A stretch of 64,000 bases of DNA from 2-02-FULL-55-14 sp964581115 (GCA_964581115.1 CAZOMY010000003.1:1-64000); one strand, 5' to 3'. Numbered from the stretch's first letter, positions 23,779 through 33,003 are shown. Numbers and translations: made by a program. Notes: a model not told the origin generated them from the letters alone.

Positions 23779-25146
23779 TCACGCTTTGATTCTGAGAGTT
23801 TCAACCATCGTTCTCCTCGGCGTCACGATGTCCAATGATGCATAGAAATGTAGCCGGTCGATCAGTTCTCCGGTGAGGGCCGCTATAACCGCCATGAGTG
23901 ACGGTGCATCGTTCGGACCCCACAACAGCAGCGGCAAGACGAATCCCATGCCGATCCGTCCGACGATCCACAAGAACTCCCAACCCGTGCGACGATGCTT
24001 CACCTGCAGTTTCATGCGGTCGATAAACCCGGCGAACCGGATAGCGCCGAAGAGGAATGCGATCAGAAGGTTCGCGCCGATGAGCGCACCCAGGTACGCT
24101 GCCGAAACAGCGGCGCTCCGTTCGTCCCACTTTGAGTGCCACGCGCCTGCCATGGCATTGTAGACGCCGTCGACGGAGATCACGAAAAACACACCGGTCG
24201 CTACGGCGACCATGCGCCATACGTCGCTCTCGGGCTTGAAGGCCGCCCACATCGCCGAGACACCTAGAAAGACCGGGAACGCGATCACCTCGCGGCTGAG
24301 CCAGGACCGTCTCCAGTTCAAAATGGCCCTCCAGGCCCGTTCCTTCCGTCCCAGATGCATCGTGCTGAGCCCCATGCCGGCGAGACCCGCGAGCAGAATG
24401 ATCTCGGGAAGGACCGCCGTTCTCCCGAATCCGGCGCTGAGTATCCATGCGACCAAGCCGATCCCGATGAACGTGAAAACGGCGAGCGGCCACTCGTTCT
24501 TCAGCGATGTATTGGATGTCGGTAGCGCCGTCTCATCGAGGTCGGCCCACGCTTTCGTCAGTTCCGGCGCAGGTCGTTCGACTCCCGGCGGCGCGGGTTG
24601 CGGCTGTCGCCCCGTCATGGGCAGGAAGGCGATGGAAGGACGTACATCGAACACCGGGAAGCCGTTCACGTCAACACTCTGCCGCGTCGCAGGTTGGCCG
24701 AACGATAGAGCACCCGTGGGACACATGCTCGTACATGCCGGCTGACGTCCATCCAACAACCGATGGTTGCAGAGTGTGCACTTGGTCATTACGCCTTCGG
24801 CCGCATTGAACTTCGGCGCATCGTACGGACAGACCCAGCTGCAGTAATGGCAGCCGATGCACTTGGCGTCGTCGATCAGGACTGAGCCGGTCTTTGGATG
24901 ACGGACGATCGCCACGGCTGGACATCCCTCCATGCAGGGTGCATCCAGACAATGGTTGCAGGCCAGCGAGAGATGGTAGACGGGGAGGTCGGGTTGTCGC
25001 GATGGATTATGCGTGACGATGTGGCGCCAGAAACGTTCGGGCTCGAGGCCGTTCTCGTTCGCGCACGCGATCACGCACGCGTGACACCCCACGCAGGTCT
25101 CGAGGTTGTGGATGAAGCCCGGGGCGGTATCTGGAGATGAAGCCAT
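23779..25146 (-). CDS. Fused DmsB-DmsC: four-cluster Fe-S subunit joined to membrane anchor
   Basis: 455 residues. Residues 1-150 are a DmsB/NrfC-type electron-transfer domain with four cysteine groups (C18-C28, C63-C75, C96-C106, C123-C142), sixteen Cys in total, predicting four [4Fe-4S] clusters. After a Pro-rich linker (about 170-220), residues 222-455 form a DmsC/YnfH-like anchor with about seven to eight helices and the signature STMHLGRKERAWRAILNWRRSWLSRE. In E. coli these are separate subunits. It should move electrons from menaquinol to the molybdoenzyme encoded by the next gene in transcription order's upstream position (25244-27295, 98 bp away). No Tat signal is seen, so the Fe-S domain probably faces the cytoplasm. 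Confidence 0.92.
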   Translation of the reverse strand: MASSPDTAPGFIHNLETCVGCHACVIACANENGLEPERFWRHIVTHNPSRQPDLPVYHLSLACNHCLDAPCMEGCPAVAIVRHPKTGSVLIDDAKCIGCHYCSWVCPYDAPKFNAAEGVMTKCTLCNHRLLDGRQPACTSMCPTGALSFGQPATRQSVDVNGFPVFDVRPSIAFLPMTGRQPQPAPPGVERPAPELTKAWADLDETALPTSNTSLKNEWPLAVFTFIGIGLVAWILSAGFGRTAVLPEIILLAGLAGMGLSTMHLGRKERAWRAILNWRRSWLSREVIAFPVFLGVSAMWAAFKPESDVWRMVAVATGVFFVISVDGVYNAMAGAWHSKWDERSAAVSAAYLGALIGANLLIAFLFGAIRFAGFIDRMKLQVKHRRTGWEFLWIVGRIGMGFVLPLLLWGPNDAPSLMAVIAALTGELIDRLHFYASLDIVTPRRTMVETLRIKA

Positions 25147-25160
25147 GGAGGGATATTAAC

Positions 25161-25233
25161 CGCAAAGAACGCAGAGAGCGCAAAGCGGAGTGAAATGGCT
25201 CATATCAATTCCTGTTTCTTTGAGTTCTTTGCG
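25161..25233. repeat. Inverted repeat of CGCAAAG words
   Basis: CGCAAAGAAC (25161-25170) and GTTCTTTGCG (25224-25233) are perfect 10-bp arms about 53 bp apart, with further imperfect matches inside (CGCAAAG at 25189). It fills the gap between the molybdoenzyme and the Fe-S/anchor gene and might attenuate or process their common transcript. Confidence 0.6.
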
Positions 25234-25243
25234 TTCTCTTCGG

Positions 25244-27295
25244 CTAATCTTCTGTCACGGGTTGTACGTCGATGAGATTCTCATGGAACGCCGCGCCGTG
25301 GCCCATGTCGGTCTCGCGAGCTTTTGAGAGCACGTTCACGGCTCCGCCGTCCTGCAGCCACCAGCCGTTATGCAGCACGACACACCCGGGTCGGATCCCG
25401 TGGTCCAGCCGTACCGGCAGTGTCAATTCGCCCCGGTCGTTGAACACGCGCACACGACTCCCAGGTCGGATCTGTCTCGTTGCCGCGTCGGAGGGATGCA
25501 TTTGGAGGACCGGAACCGGTTCGATGGCTTTCAGCATCTCGAGATGTCCGAACTGCGAATGGATCCGGTTCTTTGTGTTGGGGGTGAGGAGATGAAGCGG
25601 GAAACGGGATCTGGCATCCGGCTTTGTCGTTTCAACCGGCTCATGGTACGATGGCAGTCGGTCCACGCTCCACATTGCCGCGGCCTCAGCCGAATCCAGT
25701 TCGATCTTTCCGGACGGCGTCGGGAAGACGAGGTCTGCAAACGCCACCTCCCGATCATCGGGCATTCGAACAGGGCCTTGGCGCAGTCGGTCGATCGTCA
25801 CGCCGGGGAGGTGTGCCAGCTTTCGGTTGAGCCATGCCTCCACCGCTGCGTCATTCGGCGCTGGAATCAGCTGCTCGACGAGGTCTCGTGGTATGCCGAG
25901 CCGTTCCGCCAGCAGCCAATAGATCTCTGACTCCGGCTTGACCTCTCCGGGTGGGTCGATGACCTTGGGTCGCAGCTGGAGGTAGTCATGCCAGTAAGCG
26001 CCAATGACGTCGGTCTGTTCAAAGAACGTCTTGGCCGGAAGCACGATGTCGGCCTCGCGTGCGGTGTCGGTCATGACTTCATCGACGGCGACGCGGAAGT
26101 CGACCGATCGGAATGCCTTGATGACCGTCGGCGTCTCCGGATTCTGGGGGATCGGATTCCCGCGCTCAACCCAGATTGCCTTGATCGGGGGGTCTTGCGA
26201 CGAGAGGATCTGCGGCCCGAGCATCGCGGTGGAGATCGACACACGCACCAACGGGTCGGGGGCCTGTGGAGGGTAGAAGGCGATGGGATCCTTCTCTCCG
26301 AATACCTGTGTGCGCAGGTTGGCGAAGATCCACCCGGCGCCGGTCTTGCCGATGTTGCCCGTGATGGCGAGCAGGGCGATCATCGCTCGCATCGTCTGTC
26401 CGCTGTTCGAATAGCGCTGCATCCCGAATCCGGCGCAGATCGTGACAGGAGGCGATGCGGCGATCAGCTCTGCGAGCCGCTTGATCTGTTCCTTCGGTAC
26501 ACCGGAGACCTGCGCAGCCCATTGCGGCGTACACCCCAGCACCTGGTCGACGTAGGCTTCGTAGCCATGCACGTGACCGTCAATGAATGGCCGGTCGATC
26601 CATTTCTTCGAGATCAACTCATGGCCGACAGCCAAAGCAATGGCCGCGTCCGTTCCCGGTCGGGGTTGAATGAGCAGCGAAGCCCGCTCCGCCGTCTCCG
26701 TCCGCCTGGGGTCGATCACGACCAGCTTCGCGCCGCGTTGAAGCGCCTGATCGACGAACGTCATTTGATGGATGTTCGTCTCGGCGGCGTTCTTCCCCCA
26801 CATCACGATCAACCCGGCGTTCGCCAGGTCCCACGGGGCATTGTGTTCGTTTGAGCCGAGCGACAACCGCGTTGCTTCAAGTCCGGCCGGCCAGCACAGG
26901 TCGCCGTACGTCGTCGTGTAGCCTCCGAACATCTTCCAGAAAGCCGCACCGACTCCGTTCAGGAGTCCCTTGGTGCCGCTCGAAGAATAGTAGAGCAGAC
27001 TCTTCGGTCCGAACTGTTCGCGGATCACCCTCAGACGTTCTGCGATCGTGTCGAGCGCGAGGTCCCACGAGATGCGGTCAAACCCGCCCGAGAGGTTTCG
27101 TTTCAGCGGATAGAGCAGTCGATGCGGAGAGTGGATCCGTTCGACGTAGCTGAGGCCCTTGAGGCACGCACCATGGGCCGTCGCCCGGCTCTCCGGCACA
27201 GGCTCGATGCGGCGCAATCGGCCGTTCTCGACGGTCACACGAAGTCCGCAAGTGCTGTAGCAGTTGCGCGGGCAGGCAGTGGTGAAGGTGGCCAA
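25244..27295 (-). CDS. Molybdopterin oxidoreductase, DMSO-reductase family catalytic subunit
   Basis: 683 residues from TTG 27295. The N-terminus starts at once with the [4Fe-4S] motif CPRNCYSTC and C44 (C8-x3-C12-x3-C16-x27-C44). Molybdopterin-guanine-dinucleotide contacts follow: YYSSSGTKG, GSNEHNAPWDLANAGLIVMWGKN, VIDPRRTETAERA, and the C-terminal dinucleotide-binding domain with PLHLLTPNTKNRIHSQFG. Cys134 in GDLCWPAG is at the place where the metal ligand is expected (inference). The longer frame to 27511 has no Tat signal or homology. Without a Tat signal the enzyme is probably cytoplasmic-facing, on the fused Fe-S/anchor subunit encoded downstream. The substrate (S-oxide, N-oxide, polysulfide or other) cannot be assigned. 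Confidence 0.9.
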   Translation of the reverse strand: MATFTTACPRNCYSTCGLRVTVENGRLRRIEPVPESRATAHGACLKGLSYVERIHSPHRLLYPLKRNLSGGFDRISWDLALDTIAERLRVIREQFGPKSLLYYSSSGTKGLLNGVGAAFWKMFGGYTTTYGDLCWPAGLEATRLSLGSNEHNAPWDLANAGLIVMWGKNAAETNIHQMTFVDQALQRGAKLVVIDPRRTETAERASLLIQPRPGTDAAIALAVGHELISKKWIDRPFIDGHVHGYEAYVDQVLGCTPQWAAQVSGVPKEQIKRLAELIAASPPVTICAGFGMQRYSNSGQTMRAMIALLAITGNIGKTGAGWIFANLRTQVFGEKDPIAFYPPQAPDPLVRVSISTAMLGPQILSSQDPPIKAIWVERGNPIPQNPETPTVIKAFRSVDFRVAVDEVMTDTAREADIVLPAKTFFEQTDVIGAYWHDYLQLRPKVIDPPGEVKPESEIYWLLAERLGIPRDLVEQLIPAPNDAAVEAWLNRKLAHLPGVTIDRLRQGPVRMPDDREVAFADLVFPTPSGKIELDSAEAAAMWSVDRLPSYHEPVETTKPDARSRFPLHLLTPNTKNRIHSQFGHLEMLKAIEPVPVLQMHPSDAATRQIRPGSRVRVFNDRGELTLPVRLDHGIRPGCVVLHNGWWLQDGGAVNVLSKARETDMGHGAAFHENLIDVQPVTED

Positions 27296-27547
27296 TGGAG
27301 AAGGTAGAGAGTGAACAGTGAAGAGAGATTGGTCAATTGGAAAGCGGAGACTTGGCGGAGCTCGACTGAACGAAAATCGGCTAAGGGAACGACAAGTGCA
27401 ACAAACGAATTTGATCTGTGCCCGTCCAACTTCTGCTCCCAGAGATCTGATTTCGCGACCTGCCAGATCCTTGCGAGTTCTGGATTCGGTCACTACCATG
27501 GTACGAAGCATGTGTGCTCGACTCGAACATGGGAATAGGACCCGACG

Positions 27548-28693
27548 ATGAAAACGATCATTGCGCCCACGCTACTCGTTCTACTCGCATTTTCTGCTTC
27601 GGCCCAGGACCGCCCGCGCTTGCGCGACTGGGGGGTCGAGATCGGCATCTTCAGGCCCGGGCCCCTCAATGCCATCACCGACGTCCATGGCGTTCGGGTG
27701 GGTCAGGTGACCCTCATGAGGGGAGATTCGATCCGCACCGGTGTGACCGCGATCGTTCCTCATGCGGGAAACCTCTTTCAGGAGAAGGTTCCGGCTGCGA
27801 TCGTCATCGGCAATGGCTTCGGCAAACTCGTCGGGAGCACGCAGGTGAACGAGTTGGGACAGATCGAGACGCCGATCGTCCTCACCAATACGCTGAGTGT
27901 GTGGGATGCGGCCAACGGTCTCGTCGACCACATGCTTTCGTTGCCCGGCAATGAGAACGTCGGCTCGGTCAATCCGGTCGTGGGGGAGACGAATGACGGA
28001 TTCCTCAATGATATCCGAGGACGACATTTGACCAGGGATGATGTGCGGCGGGCGATCTCGATCGCGAGCGACGGAGCTGTCGAAGAGGGGAGTGTCGGCG
28101 CTGGCACGGGGACGATCTGTTTCGGATGGAAAGGGGGGATCGGGACGAGTTCGCGCAGACTTCCAACCTCGTTGGGAGGGTTTACGATCGGCACGCTGGT
28201 ACAGACGAACTTCGGCGGCATTCTCGATATCGCGGGCGTACCGGTCGGCAAGGAGCTTGGCCGCTATTCGTTCAAGCAGCAACTCGATACGAGCGCTGAC
28301 GGCTCCTGCATGATCGTCATCGCAACCGACGCGCCCATGGACCACCTGCAGCTTCGGCGGTTGGCGACCCGCGCCCTCCTTGCGCTCGGCCGCACCGGTT
28401 CCATGATGAGCCACGGTAGTGGCGACTATGTCATTGCGTTCAGCGCTGCTGATTCGGCGCAGATCCGTCCCGATCGCAGTTCTTCAACAAGGACCGCGCT
28501 GGTTGTCTCGGATGATCAGATCTCCGCCCTCTTTCAGGCCGTGGTGGAGGGGGCTGAAGAAGCGATTGTTAACTCTCTGTTCAAGGCTACGACGATCTCA
28601 GGTCGACGGGGTCGGACGATCGAAGCGCTCCCGCTCGATCGCGTGCAGGAGATCCTCAAGCGTTATGGACGCCTGCGTTCAGGCGGTGAATAG
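27548..28693 (+). CDS. P1-family (DmpA-type) aminopeptidase/amidase, secreted
   Basis: 381 residues with a signal peptide ending SASAQ. Peptidase family P1 (DmpA, BapA) are self-cleaving N-terminal nucleophile enzymes that remove N-terminal or beta-amino acids from peptides. Motifs: ITDVHGVRVGQVT, VNPVVGETNDGFLNDI, GSVGAGTGTICFGWKGGIGTSSR and the processing site DGSCMIVIATDAP, in which Ser253 becomes the new N-terminal nucleophile after cleavage behind Gly252. Length is normal for the precursor. It is divergent from the molybdoenzyme across a 250-bp gap that has no gene of its own. Likely periplasmic peptide use, in line with the amino-acid permeases upstream. Confidence 0.9.
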   Translation: MKTIIAPTLLVLLAFSASAQDRPRLRDWGVEIGIFRPGPLNAITDVHGVRVGQVTLMRGDSIRTGVTAIVPHAGNLFQEKVPAAIVIGNGFGKLVGSTQVNELGQIETPIVLTNTLSVWDAANGLVDHMLSLPGNENVGSVNPVVGETNDGFLNDIRGRHLTRDDVRRAISIASDGAVEEGSVGAGTGTICFGWKGGIGTSSRRLPTSLGGFTIGTLVQTNFGGILDIAGVPVGKELGRYSFKQQLDTSADGSCMIVIATDAPMDHLQLRRLATRALLALGRTGSMMSHGSGDYVIAFSAADSAQIRPDRSSSTRTALVVSDDQISALFQAVVEGAEEAIVNSLFKATTISGRRGRTIEALPLDRVQEILKRYGRLRSGGE

Positions 28694-28843
28694 GCGCTCT
28701 GGCTCCGCCGTGAAACGACAGGAATTCGGGCCGAACCCTTCGTGAAACAAGCATACGGCTTGTAAAGAAACTGTTATCCAACGACCGCATTGAATCCGCT
28801 AAGGCCCCTCTCCGTATTCTGACATGACCACAGAGGAGGCCAT

Positions 28844-29383
28844 ATGCCGACCGATCAGGATGCGCTCAAAGGACGGTTGCTGTGGAAGGCGGTGGAGGCG
28901 TTCAAACCCGTCTACGAGTTGATGTCGGACGACGTGCCCGTGGCACGAGTCTCATGGAGCAAAGAATGGGGAACGCTGGCAGAGGCGCAATTCGGAGACC
29001 AGCGCTATTCGTTCAAGCGAAACGGTATCTGGAAGCCGTACCTGACGGTGCGTGCTGAAAGGACGCCCTACGACATTGGTCGGATGGAGTTCCGTTGGCT
29101 GAGCAGGACCGACCTCAAGTTGCAGAACGGGACAAGCTACTCCTGGGCTTTGACGAGCACCTGGCGCCAAGAGTCGGCATTCACCGCGGCTGACGGAACG
29201 ATACCGGTAGTGTTCAGATCGAAGCTGACGATGAAGGGATTGCAGGCGGAAGTGACGGTGGAAAGCGGTTTTCAGCGTCATCGAGACGCTCCTTTGCTGG
29301 TCCTGCTGGGTTGGTATCTGATCGCTTCGTGCTACTCATCCGATGGCACCGAAACGGCGGCAATCGTGGCCGCGATCGGATAG
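28844..29383 (+). CDS. Conserved-looking unknown protein, tubby-like beta-rich candidate
   Basis: 179 residues, no signal peptide or membrane helix except a hydrophobic segment at about 150-165 (LLVLLGWYLIASCY). The body has alternating hydrophobic/polar strands with WGTLAEAQFGDQRYSFKRNGIWKPYL, then RMEFRWLSRTDLKLQNG and SWALTSTWRQESAF. The pattern of short strands and a C-terminal hydrophobic helix resembles LURP/tubby-like domains, but this is weak and I would not assign a function. An excellent ribosome site (AGAGGAGG) precedes the ATG, and a terminator-like hairpin follows, so it is probably a single-gene unit. Its promoter region (28694-28843) also has a small ACAAGC hairpin at 28747-28763. 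Confidence 0.7.
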   Translation: MPTDQDALKGRLLWKAVEAFKPVYELMSDDVPVARVSWSKEWGTLAEAQFGDQRYSFKRNGIWKPYLTVRAERTPYDIGRMEFRWLSRTDLKLQNGTSYSWALTSTWRQESAFTAADGTIPVVFRSKLTMKGLQAEVTVESGFQRHRDAPLLVLLGWYLIASCYSSDGTETAAIVAAIG

Positions 29384-29423
29384 CGCGGCGATCGAAGTGT
29401 TACAGCAAGTATGCGGTACATGC

Positions 29424-29449
29424 CAAGGCCCTCTCGACGGAGGGCCTTG
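29424..29449. terminator. Terminator hairpin between convergent genes
   Basis: CAAGGCCCTC (29424-29433) and GAGGGCCTTG (29440-29449) form a perfect 10-bp stem with loop TCGACG. It sits between the unknown 28844 gene (+) and the S9 peptidase (-) and can serve both. Confidence 0.75.
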
Positions 29450-29466
29450 CTGTTCATACGAAAGGT

Positions 29467-31455
29467 TCAGGGTCGAAGGAAGCGGTCGTACCAACGGATG
29501 TGCCGCTCCAGCCGGTCCTTGATGTAGCTCGGAACGGTGAGGCCGTGATGCTGTCCTGGATAGATGATCAGCTCCGTCGGCACGCCTGTGTGTTTCAGCG
29601 CCTGATACATCTGCTCGGCTCCGATCACCGGCACGTTGAAGTCGTCCTCCGATGCCATGAACAGCGTCGGCGTCATAATGCGGTCGGCCTGGAAGAAGGG
29701 GTAGGAGACCTTCAGCCACTTCTCGGCATTCTTCCACGGCACGCCCAATTCGACGTCGTACTGCTTGATGTACTGGTCCGACCCATACATGCTGAGTTGC
29801 AATGAGCTACCCGCGCCGCTGACGGCCGCTCTGAAACGCCGGTCGCTGGCGATGACGTAGTTTGTCGAGATCCCTCCGTAGCTCCAGCCGCCGATCCCCA
29901 TCCTGGTTGAGTCTGCGATGCCTTCCTTCACCAGATGGTCTGCGGCTCCAAGGATGTCCTTCACTTCGAGATTCCCCCAATCGCCATAGATGGCCCGCGT
30001 GAACGCGACGCCCCGACCGCTGCTCCCCCGATAGTTGACGACTGCCACCGCATAGCCGGCCCCGGCCAACACGTGCGGCGTGACCGCAAAGCCATAATCG
30101 TCCTGACCGACAGGACCTCCGTGGATCACGAAGACCAACGGCAACCGCCGGCCAGACGAGGCGCCGGCTGGCCGGTACAGGATCGAAGAAATGACCGCGC
30201 CGTCCGAACTCGTGGACTGAAATCCCGTCACGGTCGCCAACCGCAACGGATCGAGGAATTCATCATGGATCGTGGTCAGCTGCGTCAGTGTGTTGCCCTT
30301 GAGAGCGAAGATCTCGGCAGGCCTCTGCGGCGTGCTCATCAACATCAGCCAGCGTCCGTTCTTCGCGTCCCACTGAAGGTTCGAGATCGAGCGCTCGCCG
30401 TCCAACAGCCGTCGAAACCGTCCGCCGGGCACATCGAAGCTCACGAGCGGCGTTTGCCGATCGTCGGCCATGACCGTGGAAACGCTGGTAGGCGTGGACC
30501 AGCGCGGCGTACTCGACGGCCTGTCCAAGGCGGCGGAGAGGAGCACGGAGGTACCTCCGTCCGGACTGACGACGGCAACAAGACGTTGACCGTACATCGT
30601 GAACGGCTCGTCGCTGCTGCTCTGCAGGTAGGCGATCCATTTGCCGTCGGGGCTCCATACGGGCGTCGATTCCGTTCCCGGCCAGTCGGTCAGTTGCCGG
30701 GCAGGCGCGCCCGGCTTGGCTTCCATGAGGTAGATCGCCGTATTCTCGTTCCGGTCGGGCTCTGCAGTTCGATTGCTGACGAAAGCGATACGCCGTCCAT
30801 CAGGCGAGATGGCCGGTTGGTCTTCGTCGTACGGCCCGGTCGTCAGAGTATCGAGCTTCTTCGTGGAAAGCGTGAATCGATACAGGTGAGTCGTGCGGCG
30901 GTCACGGTAACCATCGTCGTCGTCCTTGAAGTGGTACCGGTCGATGACATGCGGTAGCCGGACCTTTGATGCGGCGGTGTCGGCCGTACTGGCTTGCTTG
31001 ACGGTCAACAGGAGCGCCGTTCCGTCGGGGAACCAGCGGTGCTCGGCGATCTCGCCTTTGATCTCCGTTGCCCGGATGGCTTCACCGCCGCGGCGGTCCA
31101 GGAGATAGACCTGTGAATGCTTGTCCTCGCCGCGCTTGGCCATGAACGAGAGGTACTTGCCATCCGGGCTGAACCGGGGCTGGCGCTCTCCGTCGGAGCT
31201 GTTCGTCAATTGTACCGACTGTGAACCATCGGAGCTGACCATCCAGATGTCCGCGTTGGAGCGGTCCTTCACCGAGTCAACGGTCGAAAGGACGTACGCG
31301 ATCCATGCCCCGTCAGGTCCGACCTGAAGGTCGGAGATGGATCGAAGCCGGTAGACATCGGAGGGCTGCATCGGCCGTTTCGAAGTCGATTGCGCCTGCA
31401 CGAGCAAGGGGACTGTAACGACAAGAGCGAGAACACAACCAAGGGATCTACGCAT
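29467..31455 (-). CDS. S9-family prolyl oligopeptidase / acylaminoacyl peptidase, secreted
   Basis: 662 residues from ATG 31455, with a signal peptide (RRSLGCVLALVVTVPLLVQAQ). An N-terminal beta-propeller (about 40-400) with repeated TolB-like blades (QPRFSPDGKYLSFMAKRG, QPAISPDGRRIAFVSNR, TPVWSPDGKWIAYLQSS) gates a C-terminal alpha/beta-hydrolase domain. Catalytic residues: Ser525 in GGWSYGG, Asp in SEDDFNVP (about 604) and His in GQHHGL (about 636). It cleaves peptides, commonly short ones, in the periplasm or outside. The start overlaps by 8 bp the stop of the preceding membrane-protein gene, so the two are coupled. The longer frame would delay the signal peptide and is unlikely. Confidence 0.93.
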   Translation of the reverse strand: MRRSLGCVLALVVTVPLLVQAQSTSKRPMQPSDVYRLRSISDLQVGPDGAWIAYVLSTVDSVKDRSNADIWMVSSDGSQSVQLTNSSDGERQPRFSPDGKYLSFMAKRGEDKHSQVYLLDRRGGEAIRATEIKGEIAEHRWFPDGTALLLTVKQASTADTAASKVRLPHVIDRYHFKDDDDGYRDRRTTHLYRFTLSTKKLDTLTTGPYDEDQPAISPDGRRIAFVSNRTAEPDRNENTAIYLMEAKPGAPARQLTDWPGTESTPVWSPDGKWIAYLQSSSDEPFTMYGQRLVAVVSPDGGTSVLLSAALDRPSSTPRWSTPTSVSTVMADDRQTPLVSFDVPGGRFRRLLDGERSISNLQWDAKNGRWLMLMSTPQRPAEIFALKGNTLTQLTTIHDEFLDPLRLATVTGFQSTSSDGAVISSILYRPAGASSGRRLPLVFVIHGGPVGQDDYGFAVTPHVLAGAGYAVAVVNYRGSSGRGVAFTRAIYGDWGNLEVKDILGAADHLVKEGIADSTRMGIGGWSYGGISTNYVIASDRRFRAAVSGAGSSLQLSMYGSDQYIKQYDVELGVPWKNAEKWLKVSYPFFQADRIMTPTLFMASEDDFNVPVIGAEQMYQALKHTGVPTELIIYPGQHHGLTVPSYIKDRLERHIRWYDRFLRP

Positions 31456-32158
31456 GAGAAGAGTCCTCAGGTCCTGTTGATGAGGAAATGAGTCGATGGC
31501 GTTGAGAGGATCTCCAGCTGTACGCGATGGCGAGAGCATTCAGCCCTGCACCGGTCCAGAAGGCCGTGTACCAGTACGGTTGAGGCGCGGCGCTGTGCAG
31601 GCCCGCCTCCGTATCGCGCATGAAGGTCCACAGGATCACTCCGCTGCCGACGAGGGCGGCCGTCCACGCAACGGGTCCGGGTCTGAACGGCGACGTGTGC
31701 TCCACGACGAGGATCATGAGGCCGCCCGCGATCAGCAGCAGCGAGACGACGACCGGCGCCAGGACAGGACCGATCCACGGCAGAGGGAGAAGGAAGAGGA
31801 TATCCCGGTCGAAGAGCGATGCCGGCCAGCCGATCGTTACTGCGAGCCAAAGATAGAAGAAGATGTCCCAAATGCCGAACGCGATCGCGAACTGGGCAAA
31901 TCGTTCCCATCGAGTTCGACCCGCCATCATGCCGACCGCGGCCAGCATGACGAGGGTCGCGAACTCGCGGATCAGCTCCACACCAAGACGACTCTCGTCG
32001 ATCGGACGGAGGGGGAATGCGAACCCTTCCGGATAGTAGAGGTCCCGTAGATAGATCACGACGCTGGCCTCGACCCAGGCGAAGGCGATCGCAAAGAGGA
32101 CCACGGTGCCGGCGGTACGAAGACCTGCGGGGACGCTGGCGGCAGATGGGTCAAACAT
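31448..32158 (-). CDS. Multi-helix membrane protein, unknown function
   Basis: 236 residues from ATG 32158 (an upstream TTG at 32182 would add eight). Six hydrophobic segments are visible, including TVVLFAIAFAWVEASVVIYL, LIREFATLVMLAAVGMMAG, AIAFGIWDIFFYLWLAVTIGWP and LPWIGPVLAPVVVSLLLIAGGLMIL. Conserved-looking polar positions lie in the helices (W-V-E-A-S, W-D-I-F-F-Y). I recall similar unassigned proteins in Bacteroidota but cannot name a family. It lies between a lipase-like gene and the S9 peptidase in a tight minus-strand run with an overlap at its 3' end, so it probably belongs to one operon with them. Confidence 0.75.
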   Translation of the reverse strand: MFDPSAASVPAGLRTAGTVVLFAIAFAWVEASVVIYLRDLYYPEGFAFPLRPIDESRLGVELIREFATLVMLAAVGMMAGRTRWERFAQFAIAFGIWDIFFYLWLAVTIGWPASLFDRDILFLLPLPWIGPVLAPVVVSLLLIAGGLMILVVEHTSPFRPGPVAWTAALVGSGVILWTFMRDTEAGLHSAAPQPYWYTAFWTGAGLNALAIAYSWRSSQRHRLISSSTGPEDSSHA

Positions 32159-32178
32159 GTGGGCAGGCCCCAGCGGAA

Positions 32179-33003
32179 TCAACGACGTTGTCTCGTCGGC
32201 GGACGCTTGGCGCGCCCGGTCGTTCCGAACAGGGCGTCGGCGATCTGCTCCGCCACATGACGATTGGTCCAGTAGCCGAGGTGTGAATTGAAGATGAGAC
32301 TGCCGGTGTCGACCAGTCGGTCGCTCACCAGCCGGGGGAAGAAACGCTCGAGCGGATACGCCATCACATCCTGGTGATTCCAGAAGTTCAACCAGGAACC
32401 CCGCGGTCGTCGGAGGCCGACCGGGTTCTTTGAGAGTGCTCCGGCCTTCAACAGGAGGTGTGCCTTCCGAAGAAGGAAGAGCGCGATCGGAGAGCCGGTC
32501 GTAAAGAGATGCTCAAGCCGCTGCCGGCCGTCCGCTCGCACGCGTCGACGCTTCGAGACCGGTTTGCCGAACAGGTCGAACAGATAGTCATAGGCAATGA
32601 TCGACCCCAGGCTGTGCGCCAGGATCGAGAAGGAAGGGGATTCGTAGCGAACGATCTTGTCCAACTCGCGGTACACGAAGTTGCGCAGGCGCCGTTCGCC
32701 CTCGGTCGAGGAGTAGGAGACGACGTCCCCCATGAAAACGGTCAGGAAGTACCGTCCGAAACCGATCTGTTTGTCGAACATCGGCGGGATCGTTCCGCGG
32801 TATTCCGGAAAGGCGCGATGAAAGACCGTCCATTTCGCATCCTTCACCACTTCGGTGTAGTAGATGCGGTGGAGCGTGATGTGTTCGTCGAAATCGACCT
32901 TGCGCTCGGCCAGCACTTCACGAAGCAAGGCCTCGAACGGTCCGTAGAAGCGCTGTTCAATCTCGAACTCGCCCATGCCGTGAAGGAGAATGAGGTGATG
33001 CAT
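32179..33003 (-). CDS. Lipase-like alpha/beta hydrolase, unknown substrate
   Basis: 274 residues, no signal peptide. The N-terminal LILLHGMGEFE has the oxyanion-hole HGMG, and FSILAHSLGSIIAYDYLF holds the nucleophile elbow (G/A-H-S-L-G), as in lipase and serine-esterase families that act on lipid or polyester substrates. A GSPIALFLL strand follows and the C-terminus has a possible catalytic His in NSHLGYW. A basic segment (KPVSKRRRVRADGRQR) is an insert in the core. It heads a minus-strand run with a membrane protein and an S9 peptidase. Cytoplasmic location is inferred from the lack of a signal. Confidence 0.75.
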   Translation of the reverse strand: MHHLILLHGMGEFEIEQRFYGPFEALLREVLAERKVDFDEHITLHRIYYTEVVKDAKWTVFHRAFPEYRGTIPPMFDKQIGFGRYFLTVFMGDVVSYSSTEGERRLRNFVYRELDKIVRYESPSFSILAHSLGSIIAYDYLFDLFGKPVSKRRRVRADGRQRLEHLFTTGSPIALFLLRKAHLLLKAGALSKNPVGLRRPRGSWLNFWNHQDVMAYPLERFFPRLVSDRLVDTGSLIFNSHLGYWTNRHVAEQIADALFGTTGRAKRPPTRQRR

